Shown piece by piece: positions 1 to 7,137 of a DNA stretch of 12,426 bases (positions are counted from its first letter, which is position 1; every line of letters starts with the position of its first letter). Position numbers and translations under genes: made by a program. A model generated the notes under the pieces. It ran no database searches. It was not told the origin of the DNA and saw only the letters and a list, made by a program, of their open reading frames with translations. The DNA is taken from positions 1 through 12,426 of the forward strand of contig CAXTBC010000085.1 in NCBI GenBank assembly GCA_964242595.1. Reading direction: 5' to 3'. The DNA is from BOG-908 sp964242595. GTDB taxonomy: Bacteria > Pseudomonadota > Alphaproteobacteria > Acetobacterales > Acetobacteraceae.

Positions 1-964
1 CGGCGTCGTAGGGCACCTGCGCCCATTTGTGGAAGTCGAACGCCAGGCTGTCGGCACGTTCGATGCCGGCCAGCAGCGGGCGCAGCCTGGGCGAGAGGCA
101 GGCGGTGGCGCCGAACGCGCCGTCCACGTGGAACCAGAGCCCTTCGGCGGCCGCAACGCCGGCGATGGCAGCTAAGTCGTCGATCGCGCCGGTGTCCACC
201 GTGCCGGCGGTGCCCACCACCAGGAACGGCTGGTGGCCGGCGGCGCGGTCGGCGGCAATGGCGCTACGCAGCGCGGCGACGTCCATCCGGTGGTCGGAAT
301 CGGCGGGGACCAGGCGCAGCGCGTCCGTGCCGATGCCGGCCATGTCCAGCGCGCGCGGGATGCAGCCGTGGGCGGCGGCCGAGGCGTAGGCCACCAGCGG
401 AGCGGCCTGCAGCCCGGCCGCGCGCACGCTTTCGCCAAGTGCCGCACGCCTGGCCACCAGCACGGCCACCATGTTCGCCATCGAGGAGCCGGCGAGCAGC
501 ACCCCGCTGGTCTGCGCCGGCATGCTCACCATCTCGGCGGCCCAGGCCACCACCTGGCGCTCCATCTCGATGGCGGCGTGGTCGCGGCCGGCGCAGTTGG
601 GGTTGAAGATGCCGGTGAGCAGCTCGGCCAGGAAGCCGGCCGCGTTGCCGCCGCCATTTACCCAGCCCATCATGCGCGGGTGCTCGTTGGCGGCGCCGTA
701 GGGCAGCACCAGGCGCTGGAAGTCGGCGTAGACCTCGTCCATCGGCGTGGGCGTGCGCGGCAGAGGCGCGCGCAGCTCGGCGCGGCTGGACTCCGGCATG
801 GGCTGCCAGACGGGGCGGTCGCGGGCGGCCTCCAGCCAGTCGATCATGTCGTCGAGCATGCGGTGGCCAAGCGCGCGGGTGGCGCCCCAGTCCTGCGGGT
901 CCAGGCTCTGCACGCCCTGGCCGGGGGGCGCCGGCGGTGTGTGCGGAACGGCGGAATCTGGCAT
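1..964 (-). CDS. PLP-dependent group II decarboxylase (aromatic amino acid type), 3' part missing
   Basis: Cytosolic pyridoxal-phosphate enzyme expected to decarboxylate an aromatic or related L-amino acid. The frame is open from the ATG at 964 to the left edge, giving 321 residues of a family that is normally about 470-490 long, so the C-terminal third lies outside the window. After a Pro-rich leader come LDPQDW and GHRMLDDMIDWLE, typical of the bacterial decarboxylase N-terminus, then NEHPRMMGWVNGGGN and the PLP-fold segment. HVDGAFGATA (His279, Asp281) supplies the Asp that contacts the pyridine nitrogen, and DFHKWAQVPYDA carries the Schiff-base Lys313. The first A of HVDAA is Gly here. 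The start is divergent from the plus-strand membrane protein, with 9 bp between the two ATGs and no clear Shine-Dalgarno, so a start slightly downstream is possible. Substrate (Tyr, Trp, Dopa, Glu or other) cannot be read from the sequence. Family call is firm; the substrate is unknown. Confidence 0.9.
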   Translation of the reverse strand, partial: MPDSAVPHTPPAPPGQGVQSLDPQDWGATRALGHRMLDDMIDWLEAARDRPVWQPMPESSRAELRAPLPRTPTPMDEVYADFQRLVLPYGAANEHPRMMGWVNGGGNAAGFLAELLTGIFNPNCAGRDHAAIEMERQVVAWAAEMVSMPAQTSGVLLAGSSMANMVAVLVARRAALGESVRAAGLQAAPLVAYASAAAHGCIPRALDMAGIGTDALRLVPADSDHRMDVAALRSAIAADRAAGHQPFLVVGTAGTVDTGAIDDLAAIAGVAAAEGLWFHVDGAFGATACLSPRLRPLLAGIERADSLAFDFHKWAQVPYDA

Positions 965-973
965 GACACCGCG

Positions 974-2509
974 ATGCCACGAAGCGACGTCCCTGCCAAG
1001 CGCCCTGCCCTGACCGGCGGACCGGCGGCCCTTCGACTGCGGTACCTGCCGGCTGGCTGCGCGTTCCTGCTCTGCGCGATGGTGCTGGGCGTGCACGCGC
1101 ACAAATACCCGGATTTTTCCGGCTGGGCGGGTGTGGACCAGCACCGCTACCTGGAGGCGGCGCGCGCCTGGGCGCAGGGCGACCTATCGCCGGCGCGCCA
1201 CCATTACCTGCCGTTCTACCCGCTGATGGGCGCGGCCTTCGTCCACGTCACGCCCTGGCAGCCGTTCATGCTGCCCGACCTTGCCTGCCTGCTGGCCAGC
1301 CTGGCCGTCTTCCTGCGCATAGCGCGGCGGCTGGCGCCGGGGTGGCCGGCCGGCGTGGCCGCCCTGTGCTTCACCGTGGGCGTGCTGAGCGGGCGGACGG
1401 ACGCGGCGGTCTGGGTCGTGCCGTGGAGCACCACCGGCTCGGCGCCGTTCCAGTTCCTGGCGGTGCTGCTGGCGCTGCGCTTCGCGGAGCAACCGGGCGC
1501 GCTGCGCGCCGGACTGTTCGGCCTGTGCGTGGCCGCCGTGGCCGGCTTCCGCCCCAGCGACGCGGCGGTGCTGCTGGCAGCCGGCGGCGCCTACGCGGCC
1601 TGGGCGCTCGCCCGCGGCGCTTACGGCGTGCGGACGTGGCTGGGCTGCGCGGCGGCAGGGCTGGCGGGGCTGCTGGCGGGCCTGACACCGGCGGCCGCCG
1701 CGCATTTGGCGGTGTTCGGCTGGTCGTCCGGCCCCTACGTCGGCGAGTCGGCCGCGATTGGGCTGGAGTGGCGGCTGCTGCCGGTACGCTGGGTAATGCT
1801 GGTGTGCGGCGCCCGCCCCGCGCTGCCGGAGGGCGCGGGCATGGCGTTCGTGCTGCCCTGGCTGGCACCCGGCCTTGCCGGGATGCTGCTCGCGCTGGCT
1901 GCCGTCGCACGACGACCGGCCTGCGCGCTGGTGGCCGGGACGGTGGCGCTGCACTGGATGTTGTACCTCGCCTACCGCGACCTGCAGCCCTACGGGCTTT
2001 GGCGGTTCTATAACATCCATTACTTCAAATGGACTTTCCCATTCCTGGTCCTTTGGGCGGCCCAGCTACTGGCGGCGTTGCTGCTGCCGGGCCGGCGCCG
2101 CGTTGCCGCGGGCGCGTGCGTGGCGGCGGCGCTGCTGCTGTGCTGGCGGCCGGTGCTGCGCGGCGGCGTGACGTTCTCCCTGCGCGCGCCGGACACGGCG
2201 TACGCTCGGGTGGTGAGCCTGCCCGCCGATGCCTTGCGGTTTGGCTACGCCACGTTCCTGCCGCTGAGCGGCGACTGGGAAGCGCTCTATTTCAGTGTGT
2301 TCACCTTGAGCACGGGCGGGCAGGAGTTCGTCAGCAAGAGCGACTTGAAGATCCTGCCGGTTCCCGGTGGCGCGCTGCTGTTGCCGTTGCGCGTGCTGCC
2401 TGCAGGCGAAGGCGAACTCGGCTTGCCGAAGGACGTCAGCGTTGACGCAGCTGTGCCTGGGATCGTGTGGCGCCAGGCGTTGGTGTTCGGCTTGCCTTAC
2501 GGGATTTAG
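974..2509 (+). CDS. Multi-pass membrane protein, GT-C glycosyltransferase-like
   Basis: Predicted inner-membrane protein of 511 residues, rich in Leu/Ala/Val stretches that would form roughly ten membrane helices. The first is at about residues 27-43. It is followed by a periplasmic loop with GWAGVDQHRYLEAARAW, where Asp55 fits the acidic residue in the first external loop of GT-C enzymes, and a HYLPFYPL segment. Near the end of the membrane region is NIHYFKWTFPFLVLW, then a soluble tail of about 110 residues. By analogy with GT39/GT87-like proteins it may transfer a sugar from a polyprenyl-phosphate donor, but neither donor nor acceptor can be seen. The frame is open far upstream of 974, but that stretch is low-complexity and antisense to the decarboxylase, so it is not used. 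The ATG at 974 leaves a short basic cytoplasmic tail before helix 1; the next ATG (1079) would cut helix 1. The stop overlaps the end of an intergenic repeat. Confidence 0.75.
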   Translation: MPRSDVPAKRPALTGGPAALRLRYLPAGCAFLLCAMVLGVHAHKYPDFSGWAGVDQHRYLEAARAWAQGDLSPARHHYLPFYPLMGAAFVHVTPWQPFMLPDLACLLASLAVFLRIARRLAPGWPAGVAALCFTVGVLSGRTDAAVWVVPWSTTGSAPFQFLAVLLALRFAEQPGALRAGLFGLCVAAVAGFRPSDAAVLLAAGGAYAAWALARGAYGVRTWLGCAAAGLAGLLAGLTPAAAAHLAVFGWSSGPYVGESAAIGLEWRLLPVRWVMLVCGARPALPEGAGMAFVLPWLAPGLAGMLLALAAVARRPACALVAGTVALHWMLYLAYRDLQPYGLWRFYNIHYFKWTFPFLVLWAAQLLAALLLPGRRRVAAGACVAAALLLCWRPVLRGGVTFSLRAPDTAYARVVSLPADALRFGYATFLPLSGDWEALYFSVFTLSTGGQEFVSKSDLKILPVPGGALLLPLRVLPAGEGELGLPKDVSVDAAVPGIVWRQALVFGLPYGI

Positions 2510-2637
2510 GCAAGCAGTTCTTTTCGAAAAATAGAACCAAAAAGCTTTTGCTCCCTGTCGGGTACTGCCGGAGAAAGCCGCGCCCAGTAGTAAAAGCTTT
2601 TTGCTTCTTTTTCTCGAAAAAGAAGGCCTTGCTTTCT
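2508..2637 (-). repeat. AT-rich 130-bp palindromic intergenic element, full copy 1
   Basis: Full copy, in reverse orientation to copy 2 at 9260-9389 and of the same 130-bp length. The ends are AGGCAAG (left) and CTTGCTTTCT (right). Each arm of about 40 bp contains its own small palindrome of the type TTCTTTT-CGAA-AAAGAA, followed inward by AAAAAGCTTTT, and the two arms are imperfect inverted repeats of each other. The GC-rich core (2565-2582, read on the minus strand as CGCGGCTTTCTCCGGCAG) matches the core of copy 2 at 14 of 18 positions. It lies between two convergent genes, where its hairpins and T runs could end transcription from both sides. The TAG stop of the left gene overlaps the element by two bases. 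Confidence 0.8.
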
Positions 2638-2641
2638 GGCA

Positions 2642-4273
2642 CTATCGGCAAGGTACCTCGTCCATCACCCCAGGCGCGCGCCACAGATACACGGGCCGGC
2701 CAGTGAACGCGCAGGCCCACTGCGTGAACAACGCGGCATTACCGAAGTTGTTGTCGGCGCGGGCATACAGCACGTCACCGTCGGCCGAGACGCCGTTGCG
2801 GCAGAAATCCGCGCTGTGCGCGGTGATCGGCACGCTTTGCCAGCGGCTGACGTACAGGCTGCGCGTCGGGATCAGCACCACGGCAGGCGAGCGTGGCGTC
2901 AGCGGGCGCTCGGCCAGCCGGCGCTGCTCCACGTAGAGGCGGGTGAACAGCGCCGTGGAAAGCGCCATGCCGAGGAACGCGGGCAGCTGTGCCGCGGCCA
3001 GGCTGGGCGCGTGCAGGCGCCAGCGTCCGGCCTGCAGCCAGCCGGCCGGCCCGGCAGCCAGGCCGGTGGCCACCGTCAGCATGGCGGTCGGCCAGGCGAA
3101 GAACCAGTAGCGAGGCCCGAACTCGTGGCCGCCGGTGGCGGGGTAGAGGAAGAAGAACACGACTGATGCAGGCAGCAGCACGTCGTACCAGCGCAGGCTG
3201 CCGACGGTTGTCTTGCGGGCGAAGGCCAGCGCGGCCAGAGCGATCAGCACCGGGCCGGTGAAGGCCGCCAGCTCGCCCGCCCAGTGCGCCACCCGCAGCG
3301 CCGCCTCGGCCAGCTTGTCGGCGAGCACCACGTGCTTGCCCCACAGGCCGATATGCGCGCCGTTGGAGACCCACGCGTAGGGCGTCTTCATCAAGCGGCC
3401 GGTCAAGGCGCGGTTGTAGGCCATGAACATCGCCGCGAACGGCAGGCCGCCCAGCACCAGGCCGGGCGCGTCGCGCAGCAACGCCGCGCGCCTGAACCAC
3501 AGCCGGTCCAGCACGAACGGTGCCGCCGCCAGCACGAACACGTCGTAGCGGGTCAGCAGCAGCATGCCGAACAGCGCGCCGATGCCGGCGCGGTTGGCCA
3601 GGCGGCGCGCCGCCTCCTCGCGCGCCTGCAGCAGCACCACGCCCATCACCAGCACGGCGGTGAGCGTGTGGGCGAACAGCGAGGCGCCGTTGAACAGCAC
3701 GAAGGGCGAGAACATCAGCAGCAGGGCGGTGGGCGCGGCCAGGGCCGGTTCCACGCGCAGCCGCAGCAGCGCCGCGCGCGCCAGCGCGGCCAGCCCGGCG
3801 GTGAGCAGCGGGTTCAGCAGCCAGGCCAGGTGCGCCGCCAGGAACGGCGCCAGCAGCGCCGGCCAGGCAGGCGGGTATTGCGAGAACCACTTGCCGTCGC
3901 GCACGTACGTCCAGGCGATCTCGAAGATCTCGGGCGCCGGCGGCGCCGGGTTCCACAGCCTGCCGGCCAGCAGCGTGCGCGCCAGGAAGACGTAGCCGTA
4001 CTCGTCGGCCGAGTTCGGCCACCATGTCTCGGCCGCCCACGTCACGGCGAGCGCGGCGGCCAGGCAGGCCGGCGCCAAATAGGGCACGCGGGTGGAGGCG
4101 ACGCGGGCGCGCGCGGCGAACCGGGCGATGCCGAAGCCGAGCGGCAGGCTGACGCACAGCGTCCAGGCCAGCAGGTGGTCGCGCGCGCTGAGGTAGGGGT
4201 AGACGAAGTTGCCGAAGCCGAGCAGCAGGCCGCCGGCGAGGAACAGCGCGGCCGGCCTTGCGCCGGCCGGCAT
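2642..4273 (-). CDS. GT39-like integral membrane glycosyltransferase
   Basis: Predicted inner-membrane protein of 543 residues with about ten to twelve hydrophobic helices and a soluble C-terminal tail of roughly 100 residues. The first periplasmic loop carries WWPNSADEYGYVFLARTLL with adjacent acidic residues Asp90-Glu91, followed by GRLWNPAPP and a QYPPAWPALLAPF segment. This order (acidic pair, Tyr, then YPPxWP) is that of the PMT/GT39 group that uses polyprenyl-phosphate sugars. A later loop has GHEFGPRYWFFAWP, also common in this group. Donor and acceptor are unknown. Its ATG (4273-4271) shares one base with the TGA of the small gene before it, so translation is probably coupled. It is convergent with the other GT-C-like gene; the two proteins differ in sequence but share architecture, so a joint role in surface glycan or lipid modification is plausible but not shown. 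Confidence 0.78.
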   Translation of the reverse strand: MPAGARPAALFLAGGLLLGFGNFVYPYLSARDHLLAWTLCVSLPLGFGIARFAARARVASTRVPYLAPACLAAALAVTWAAETWWPNSADEYGYVFLARTLLAGRLWNPAPPAPEIFEIAWTYVRDGKWFSQYPPAWPALLAPFLAAHLAWLLNPLLTAGLAALARAALLRLRVEPALAAPTALLLMFSPFVLFNGASLFAHTLTAVLVMGVVLLQAREEAARRLANRAGIGALFGMLLLTRYDVFVLAAAPFVLDRLWFRRAALLRDAPGLVLGGLPFAAMFMAYNRALTGRLMKTPYAWVSNGAHIGLWGKHVVLADKLAEAALRVAHWAGELAAFTGPVLIALAALAFARKTTVGSLRWYDVLLPASVVFFFLYPATGGHEFGPRYWFFAWPTAMLTVATGLAAGPAGWLQAGRWRLHAPSLAAAQLPAFLGMALSTALFTRLYVEQRRLAERPLTPRSPAVVLIPTRSLYVSRWQSVPITAHSADFCRNGVSADGDVLYARADNNFGNAALFTQWACAFTGRPVYLWRAPGVMDEVPCR

Positions 4274-4566
4274 CAGAGCAGCCCGCGTCGGCGTCCTACG
4301 TGACTCAGCGCGCCACCGACCGGGTTGGCCAGGCCGATGTCGTCGCTGGGGGTGGCCGGGACCTGGTTGGCCGCGCTATCCGGCTCGCCGATGTCCTGGT
4401 CCGTGTTGGCCGTCTCCGGCGGCGGCACGGCGGCGCTGAGCTTGCCGTTCACCAGGTCGGTGATCACGGCCACGGACACGTCCTGGGCGATGCCGGCCGT
4501 GGCGGCTTCAGCCATTAGGGCCGCGAGCTTCGGCTCGAACCAGGCGTGGGGCGCAACCTGTGTCAT
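4273..4566 (-). CDS. Small hypothetical protein coupled to the GT39-like gene
   Basis: Encodes 97 residues and is not recognised. The first half (MTQVAPHAWFEPKLAALMAE, then a segment with AGIAQDVSVAVITDLVNG) looks helical and amphipathic. The second half is Pro/Asp/Asn-rich and probably disordered, ending in RRRG. No signal peptide or membrane segment is visible. Codon use is GC3-rich as in the neighbours, which supports real coding. The stop (TGA) overlaps the ATG of the membrane glycosyltransferase by one base, so the pair should form one transcript with coupled translation. A purine-rich AACAGG lies about 8 bases before the ATG. A role as a partner or regulator of the membrane protein is a guess from the overlap alone. 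Confidence 0.6.
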   Translation of the reverse strand: MTQVAPHAWFEPKLAALMAEAATAGIAQDVSVAVITDLVNGKLSAAVPPPETANTDQDIGEPDSAANQVPATPSDDIGLANPVGGALSHVGRRRGLL

Positions 4567-4593
4567 GTCCGGACCTGTTGCTGGAGGACGTAC

Positions 4594-4605
4594 TGGTGGA
4601 GGGGG
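4594..4605 (+). repeat. Direct-repeat match to the tRNA-Tyr 3' end (possible attachment-site remnant)
   Basis: TGGTGGAGGGGG is identical, in the same orientation, to the last 12 bases of the tRNA-Tyr gene as read on the plus strand (9136-9147: CCA tail, discriminator and most of the acceptor arm). An element integrated at the tRNA 3' end would leave such a copy at its far border. The match is short, G-rich and stops after 12 bases, and no integrase is visible, so this may be chance. Confidence 0.3.
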
Positions 4606-5028
4606 GTTTCACCACACCAGACGCCTAAGAGCTTGAAAGGCGAAGCGCAACATCGGCGGCGTGCCGGGCCGAGACCCGGGACATACCCCTTCGGCCAGGC
4701 GGCTTGGGAATCTTGGGTGGAGGGCGCCGCCGCCAGTGTAGCGTCTGGCGGCGCCGACGTTAGCGTTTCAGCGAAAGTGGCAGTGCCGCGAATCCAAACT
4801 GACCCTGGTGCGTCGACCGTCAGGCGGGTTTCGCTTGCCCAGAAACCATGCTTTACGTTAATAAATCTGACGCATTGTTAGAGGCTCCACTCATGGTTTG
4901 CATTCTGCCGTGTTCGCGGTCAGGGCGGGCATCAGCGCGGCCCAGGAACAAGGTCAGAAAGGCTGTCAGCGATCTCTCCATGGTCGGATCCTTGGTTCAG
5001 GTGAATGGTCCGCAGCGCCGCAGCGGCT

Positions 5029-5340
5029 CTAGGCGACGGCTTGACCGGGTAGTCTGAGCTTGACCTCGCCGGGGAAAACGTTCCGTCCGAGCCGGCGCCG
5101 GACGAACAGCTCGTAGACCATCTTGCCGTCGCACTTGTCCCAGAGCAGCAGCTGGTCGGCCGCGGCCCGTTGATTGCCCGCGCCTGCCCAGGGCGGCAGC
5201 TCATCGCCGAGCTGACCGAACGCCAGGTCGACCTGTGCAAGCCGGGGACATCGCCGCCGTGGCCCGCGTGTTCCGCCGGCACGACGCGGCCGACGCCGCT
5301 CCACGGCGCCAGGCGTGACCTCCGCGCCGGCGTCACCTCA
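5029..5340 (-). pseudogene. Probable frameshifted gene remnant, unknown function
   Basis: On the minus strand two overlapping frames each carry high GC3 for part of this stretch. Reading from 5340, the frame with LAPWSGVGRVVPAEHAGHGG looks coding. Past a GGGG run at 5243-5246 the GC3 bias moves to another frame with VDLAFGQLGDELPPW and LWDKCDGKMVYELFVRRRLG, ending at TAG 5031-5029. In that second frame almost every codon between about 5060 and 5230 ends in G or C, while the opposite strand in the same register does not show the bias, so the minus strand is the better coding candidate. A single-base change in the G run would join the two parts into about 100 residues. No start codon or ribosome site is clear and the 5' side runs into the GH13 leader, so it looks truncated. 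The family is not recognised. A short genuine gene (5029-5304) or chance are the alternatives. Confidence 0.3.
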
Positions 5341-5344
5341 CCAG

Positions 5345-5352
5345 AAAAGGAG
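5345..5352 (+). promoter_or_regulatory. Shine-Dalgarno of the GH13 gene, fixes its start
   Basis: AAAAGGAG ends six bases before the ATG at 5359. The frame stays open upstream, but that part has no comparable site and reads as antisense of the minus-strand remnant. This site therefore decides the start and argues that the enzyme really lacks a signal peptide. Confidence 0.75.
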
Positions 5353-5358
5353 ACACAC

Positions 5359-7137
5359 ATGGGCGTAGCTCTGATTGGCTGGGGCCGGTTCTCGACTCCT
5401 GACGGCAACGTCACGGTCCCCTGCCCGTCGAGCAAACCGCCGGCGCCCTACCTGTGGGATTGGCTGGCGAGCCAGTGCCACACGCTGCGGCGCGTCGGCT
5501 TCACCGCGCTGCAGCTGCCGCCAAGCGGCAAGGCGCAGGGCGGCGACGGCGCGGGCTGCGACGGCTACGGGGTGTTCGATCCCATGGACCAGGGCGCCAA
5601 GAACCAGCAGGGGTCGGTCAACACGCGCTACGGCTCGTTCCGCAGCCTGCGCCGGCTGGTGGCTGTGGCTCACGCCAACGACATGCAAGTCTACCATGAC
5701 GTCGTGCTGCACCAGCGCATCGGCGGTTTCCCGGACGCGAGCACGTTCGAATACCTCGGCGCCGACGGAAAGACGCCGAACGGCCGCTGGCCCATGCGGC
5801 CCGGGTGTTTCCGCGGCGACGTGGTCGAGGTGGACGGCAAGGCGGTCACGATCGCCGAGGACGACGTGCCGAACGCCTACTGGGACATCTCCTTCGGGTC
5901 CGAGGTCAGCTTCCAGCATTGCGTCCCGGCCGGCTACACGCTCCGGGCCGCGATCGGCTACGTCGAGTGGCTGTTTGCCAGCACGGACGCCGACGGGGCG
6001 CGCCTGGACGACGTCAAGGGCATGTGGCCCGAGGCGGTGCATCGGGTGAGCTACATCCCGGCGCTGTTCGACAAGGTGCTCTACGGCGAGTTCTTCGACA
6101 ACGCGGACAACGCGCTCGGCTGGGCGAACGCGGCGCCGATGCACGGGCGGGTCATGGTCGAGGACTTCCAGGGCAAGTTCAACATCCAGTACGCCTGCAA
6201 CGGCAACGACGCCTGGCCGATGGCCGGCAGCAGCGTCGCGACGATGGCCCCGGCCCTGGCGGTGACCTTCGTCGACAACCCCGACACCGACACCAGCGCC
6301 GGCGAGCAGACCATCTCGAACAAGCGGCTGGCCTATGTCGAGCTGCTGACGAACCCGGGCTACCCGTTCGTCTACAGCAAGGACTACTTCCCGGGCTCGG
6401 TCTGGCCCGGCGCCTACGGCTTGCAGCCGACGATCGACGTCCTGGTGGGCGCGCATGAGAACCTCATGTTCGGCGACCCGGAGGTGCTCCTGCAGGACGG
6501 CTCCTGCCGGGTGAAGATGTCGCACGGGTATCCCGGACTGCTGACCGGGATGAACTTCGACACCTGGAACCGGCGTGAGGTCACGGTGCAGACGAGCTTC
6601 GGGCCCCGCGTGCAGCTGCACGACTACAGCGGCCACGTGCCGGACATCTGGACCGATGCGGACGGCCGCGCGACCTTCACCATCGCCAGCGATGCCTACG
6701 ACGAGGGGGAGAGCTGGGTGATGTTCTCCCGAACGGGCTACTGGGCCGAGCCCACTGTCCCGCAGCGCCCGACGACCCAAAGCTTTTTCGGCGCTGCAGA
6801 CCTCGACATCGGCCCGGCGATCAACGGGCAGATCTCCGTCGGGGAGGTGCATTGCGCCCAGGGCACACCGATCGTGGTGTCCGGCCGGCTGTCCACCGAT
6901 GGATGGACCAAGGCCTCGTCGGTGACGGTGGCCATGGTCGGCGAAACCGCATCCGGCGCAACCGTGGAGCTCGCGTCCGTCACTCACACGCTTGGCGGTA
7001 GCGAGCCCTGGCCAAAGCTCGAGGCGCCGCAGACCGGGTTTTATGCACTCGAAGTGCAAGGAATCGGCCTGCCCACCCAGGGTTCGCCGTTCGAGTTCGC
7101 CGTGACCTACACCGCGCCGCAGGAGGTCGTGCTTTGA
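5359..7137 (+). CDS. GH13 alpha-amylase-like protein with C-terminal beta-sandwich, no signal peptide
   Basis: Predicted alpha-glucan-active TIM-barrel enzyme of 592 residues, closest in style to bacterial amylases of the GH13_5 type. Barrel landmarks run in order: GFTALQLPPSGKA, GCDGYGVFDPMDQG, QQGSVNTRYGSF, then region I DVVLHQ (Asp114, His118), region II GARLDDVKG (Arg215, nucleophile Asp217), region III VLYGEFFDN (acid/base Glu244) and region IV TFVDNPDTD (Asp309). All three catalytic acids are present. Region IV normally reads NHD; here Pro308 replaces the His that contacts substrate in subsite -1, which may change activity or specificity. Residues from about 480 onward form an Ig-like beta-rich extension. 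The protein begins directly with barrel strand 1 (MGVALIGWGRF), with no secretion signal, although its operon partner is exported. A strong AAGGAG supports this start. The stop overlaps the next gene's TTG by four bases. Fold call is firm; whether it is an active hydrolase, a transferase or a binding protein is uncertain. Confidence 0.85.
   Translation: MGVALIGWGRFSTPDGNVTVPCPSSKPPAPYLWDWLASQCHTLRRVGFTALQLPPSGKAQGGDGAGCDGYGVFDPMDQGAKNQQGSVNTRYGSFRSLRRLVAVAHANDMQVYHDVVLHQRIGGFPDASTFEYLGADGKTPNGRWPMRPGCFRGDVVEVDGKAVTIAEDDVPNAYWDISFGSEVSFQHCVPAGYTLRAAIGYVEWLFASTDADGARLDDVKGMWPEAVHRVSYIPALFDKVLYGEFFDNADNALGWANAAPMHGRVMVEDFQGKFNIQYACNGNDAWPMAGSSVATMAPALAVTFVDNPDTDTSAGEQTISNKRLAYVELLTNPGYPFVYSKDYFPGSVWPGAYGLQPTIDVLVGAHENLMFGDPEVLLQDGSCRVKMSHGYPGLLTGMNFDTWNRREVTVQTSFGPRVQLHDYSGHVPDIWTDADGRATFTIASDAYDEGESWVMFSRTGYWAEPTVPQRPTTQSFFGAADLDIGPAINGQISVGEVHCAQGTPIVVSGRLSTDGWTKASSVTVAMVGETASGATVELASVTHTLGGSEPWPKLEAPQTGFYALEVQGIGLPTQGSPFEFAVTYTAPQEVVL
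7121..7126 (+). promoter_or_regulatory. Shine-Dalgarno for the TTG start of the beta-propeller gene
   Basis: AGGAGG, a perfect anti-16S match, lies inside the last codons of the GH13 gene, seven bases before TTG at 7134. It decides that non-ATG start, which in turn gives a good signal peptide. Confidence 0.8.

Larger units (their letters stand above)
4567..5358. other. Gene-poor stretch between two operons
   Basis: No intact gene is convincing in these 792 bp. From left to right they hold: a GGTGG-rich segment containing a 12-base match to the 3' end of tRNA-Tyr (4594-4605); a GC-rich inverted repeat GGCGCCGCC (4723-4731) / GGCGGCGCC (4747-4755) without a T run; a locally AT-richer part (about 4850-4900); a possible 42-codon minus-strand frame at 4853-4981 with AAGGA seven bases before its ATG; and a probable frameshifted minus-strand gene remnant (5029-5340). 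The promoters of the minus-strand small gene/GT39 pair and of the plus-strand GH13 operon should lie here, but no clear -35/-10 pair could be chosen by eye. The mixture of weak frames and a repeat suggests decayed or recombined DNA. Confidence 0.6.

Noticed and set aside
233..973. Upstream extension of the plus-strand membrane-protein frame
   Set aside because: Its translation is Gly/His/Val/Ala-rich low complexity, typical of an antisense shadow of the decarboxylase, which has clear family motifs on the other strand.
2601..2936. Small frames with KKKQKAF/FFSKKKALL peptides in and beside the repeats
   Set aside because: They arise from the A and T runs of the repeat arms and recur at every copy, so they reflect DNA repeats and not proteins.
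4640..4760. Possible riboswitch or structured RNA leader
   Set aside because: Several GC-rich hairpins can be drawn, but no conserved motif of a known class is visible and the distance to either operon start is long.
5170..5358. Upstream extension of the GH13 frame
   Set aside because: No ribosome site, weak GC3, and in register antisense to a better-biased minus-strand frame; AAGGAG at 5347-5352 marks the ATG at 5359.
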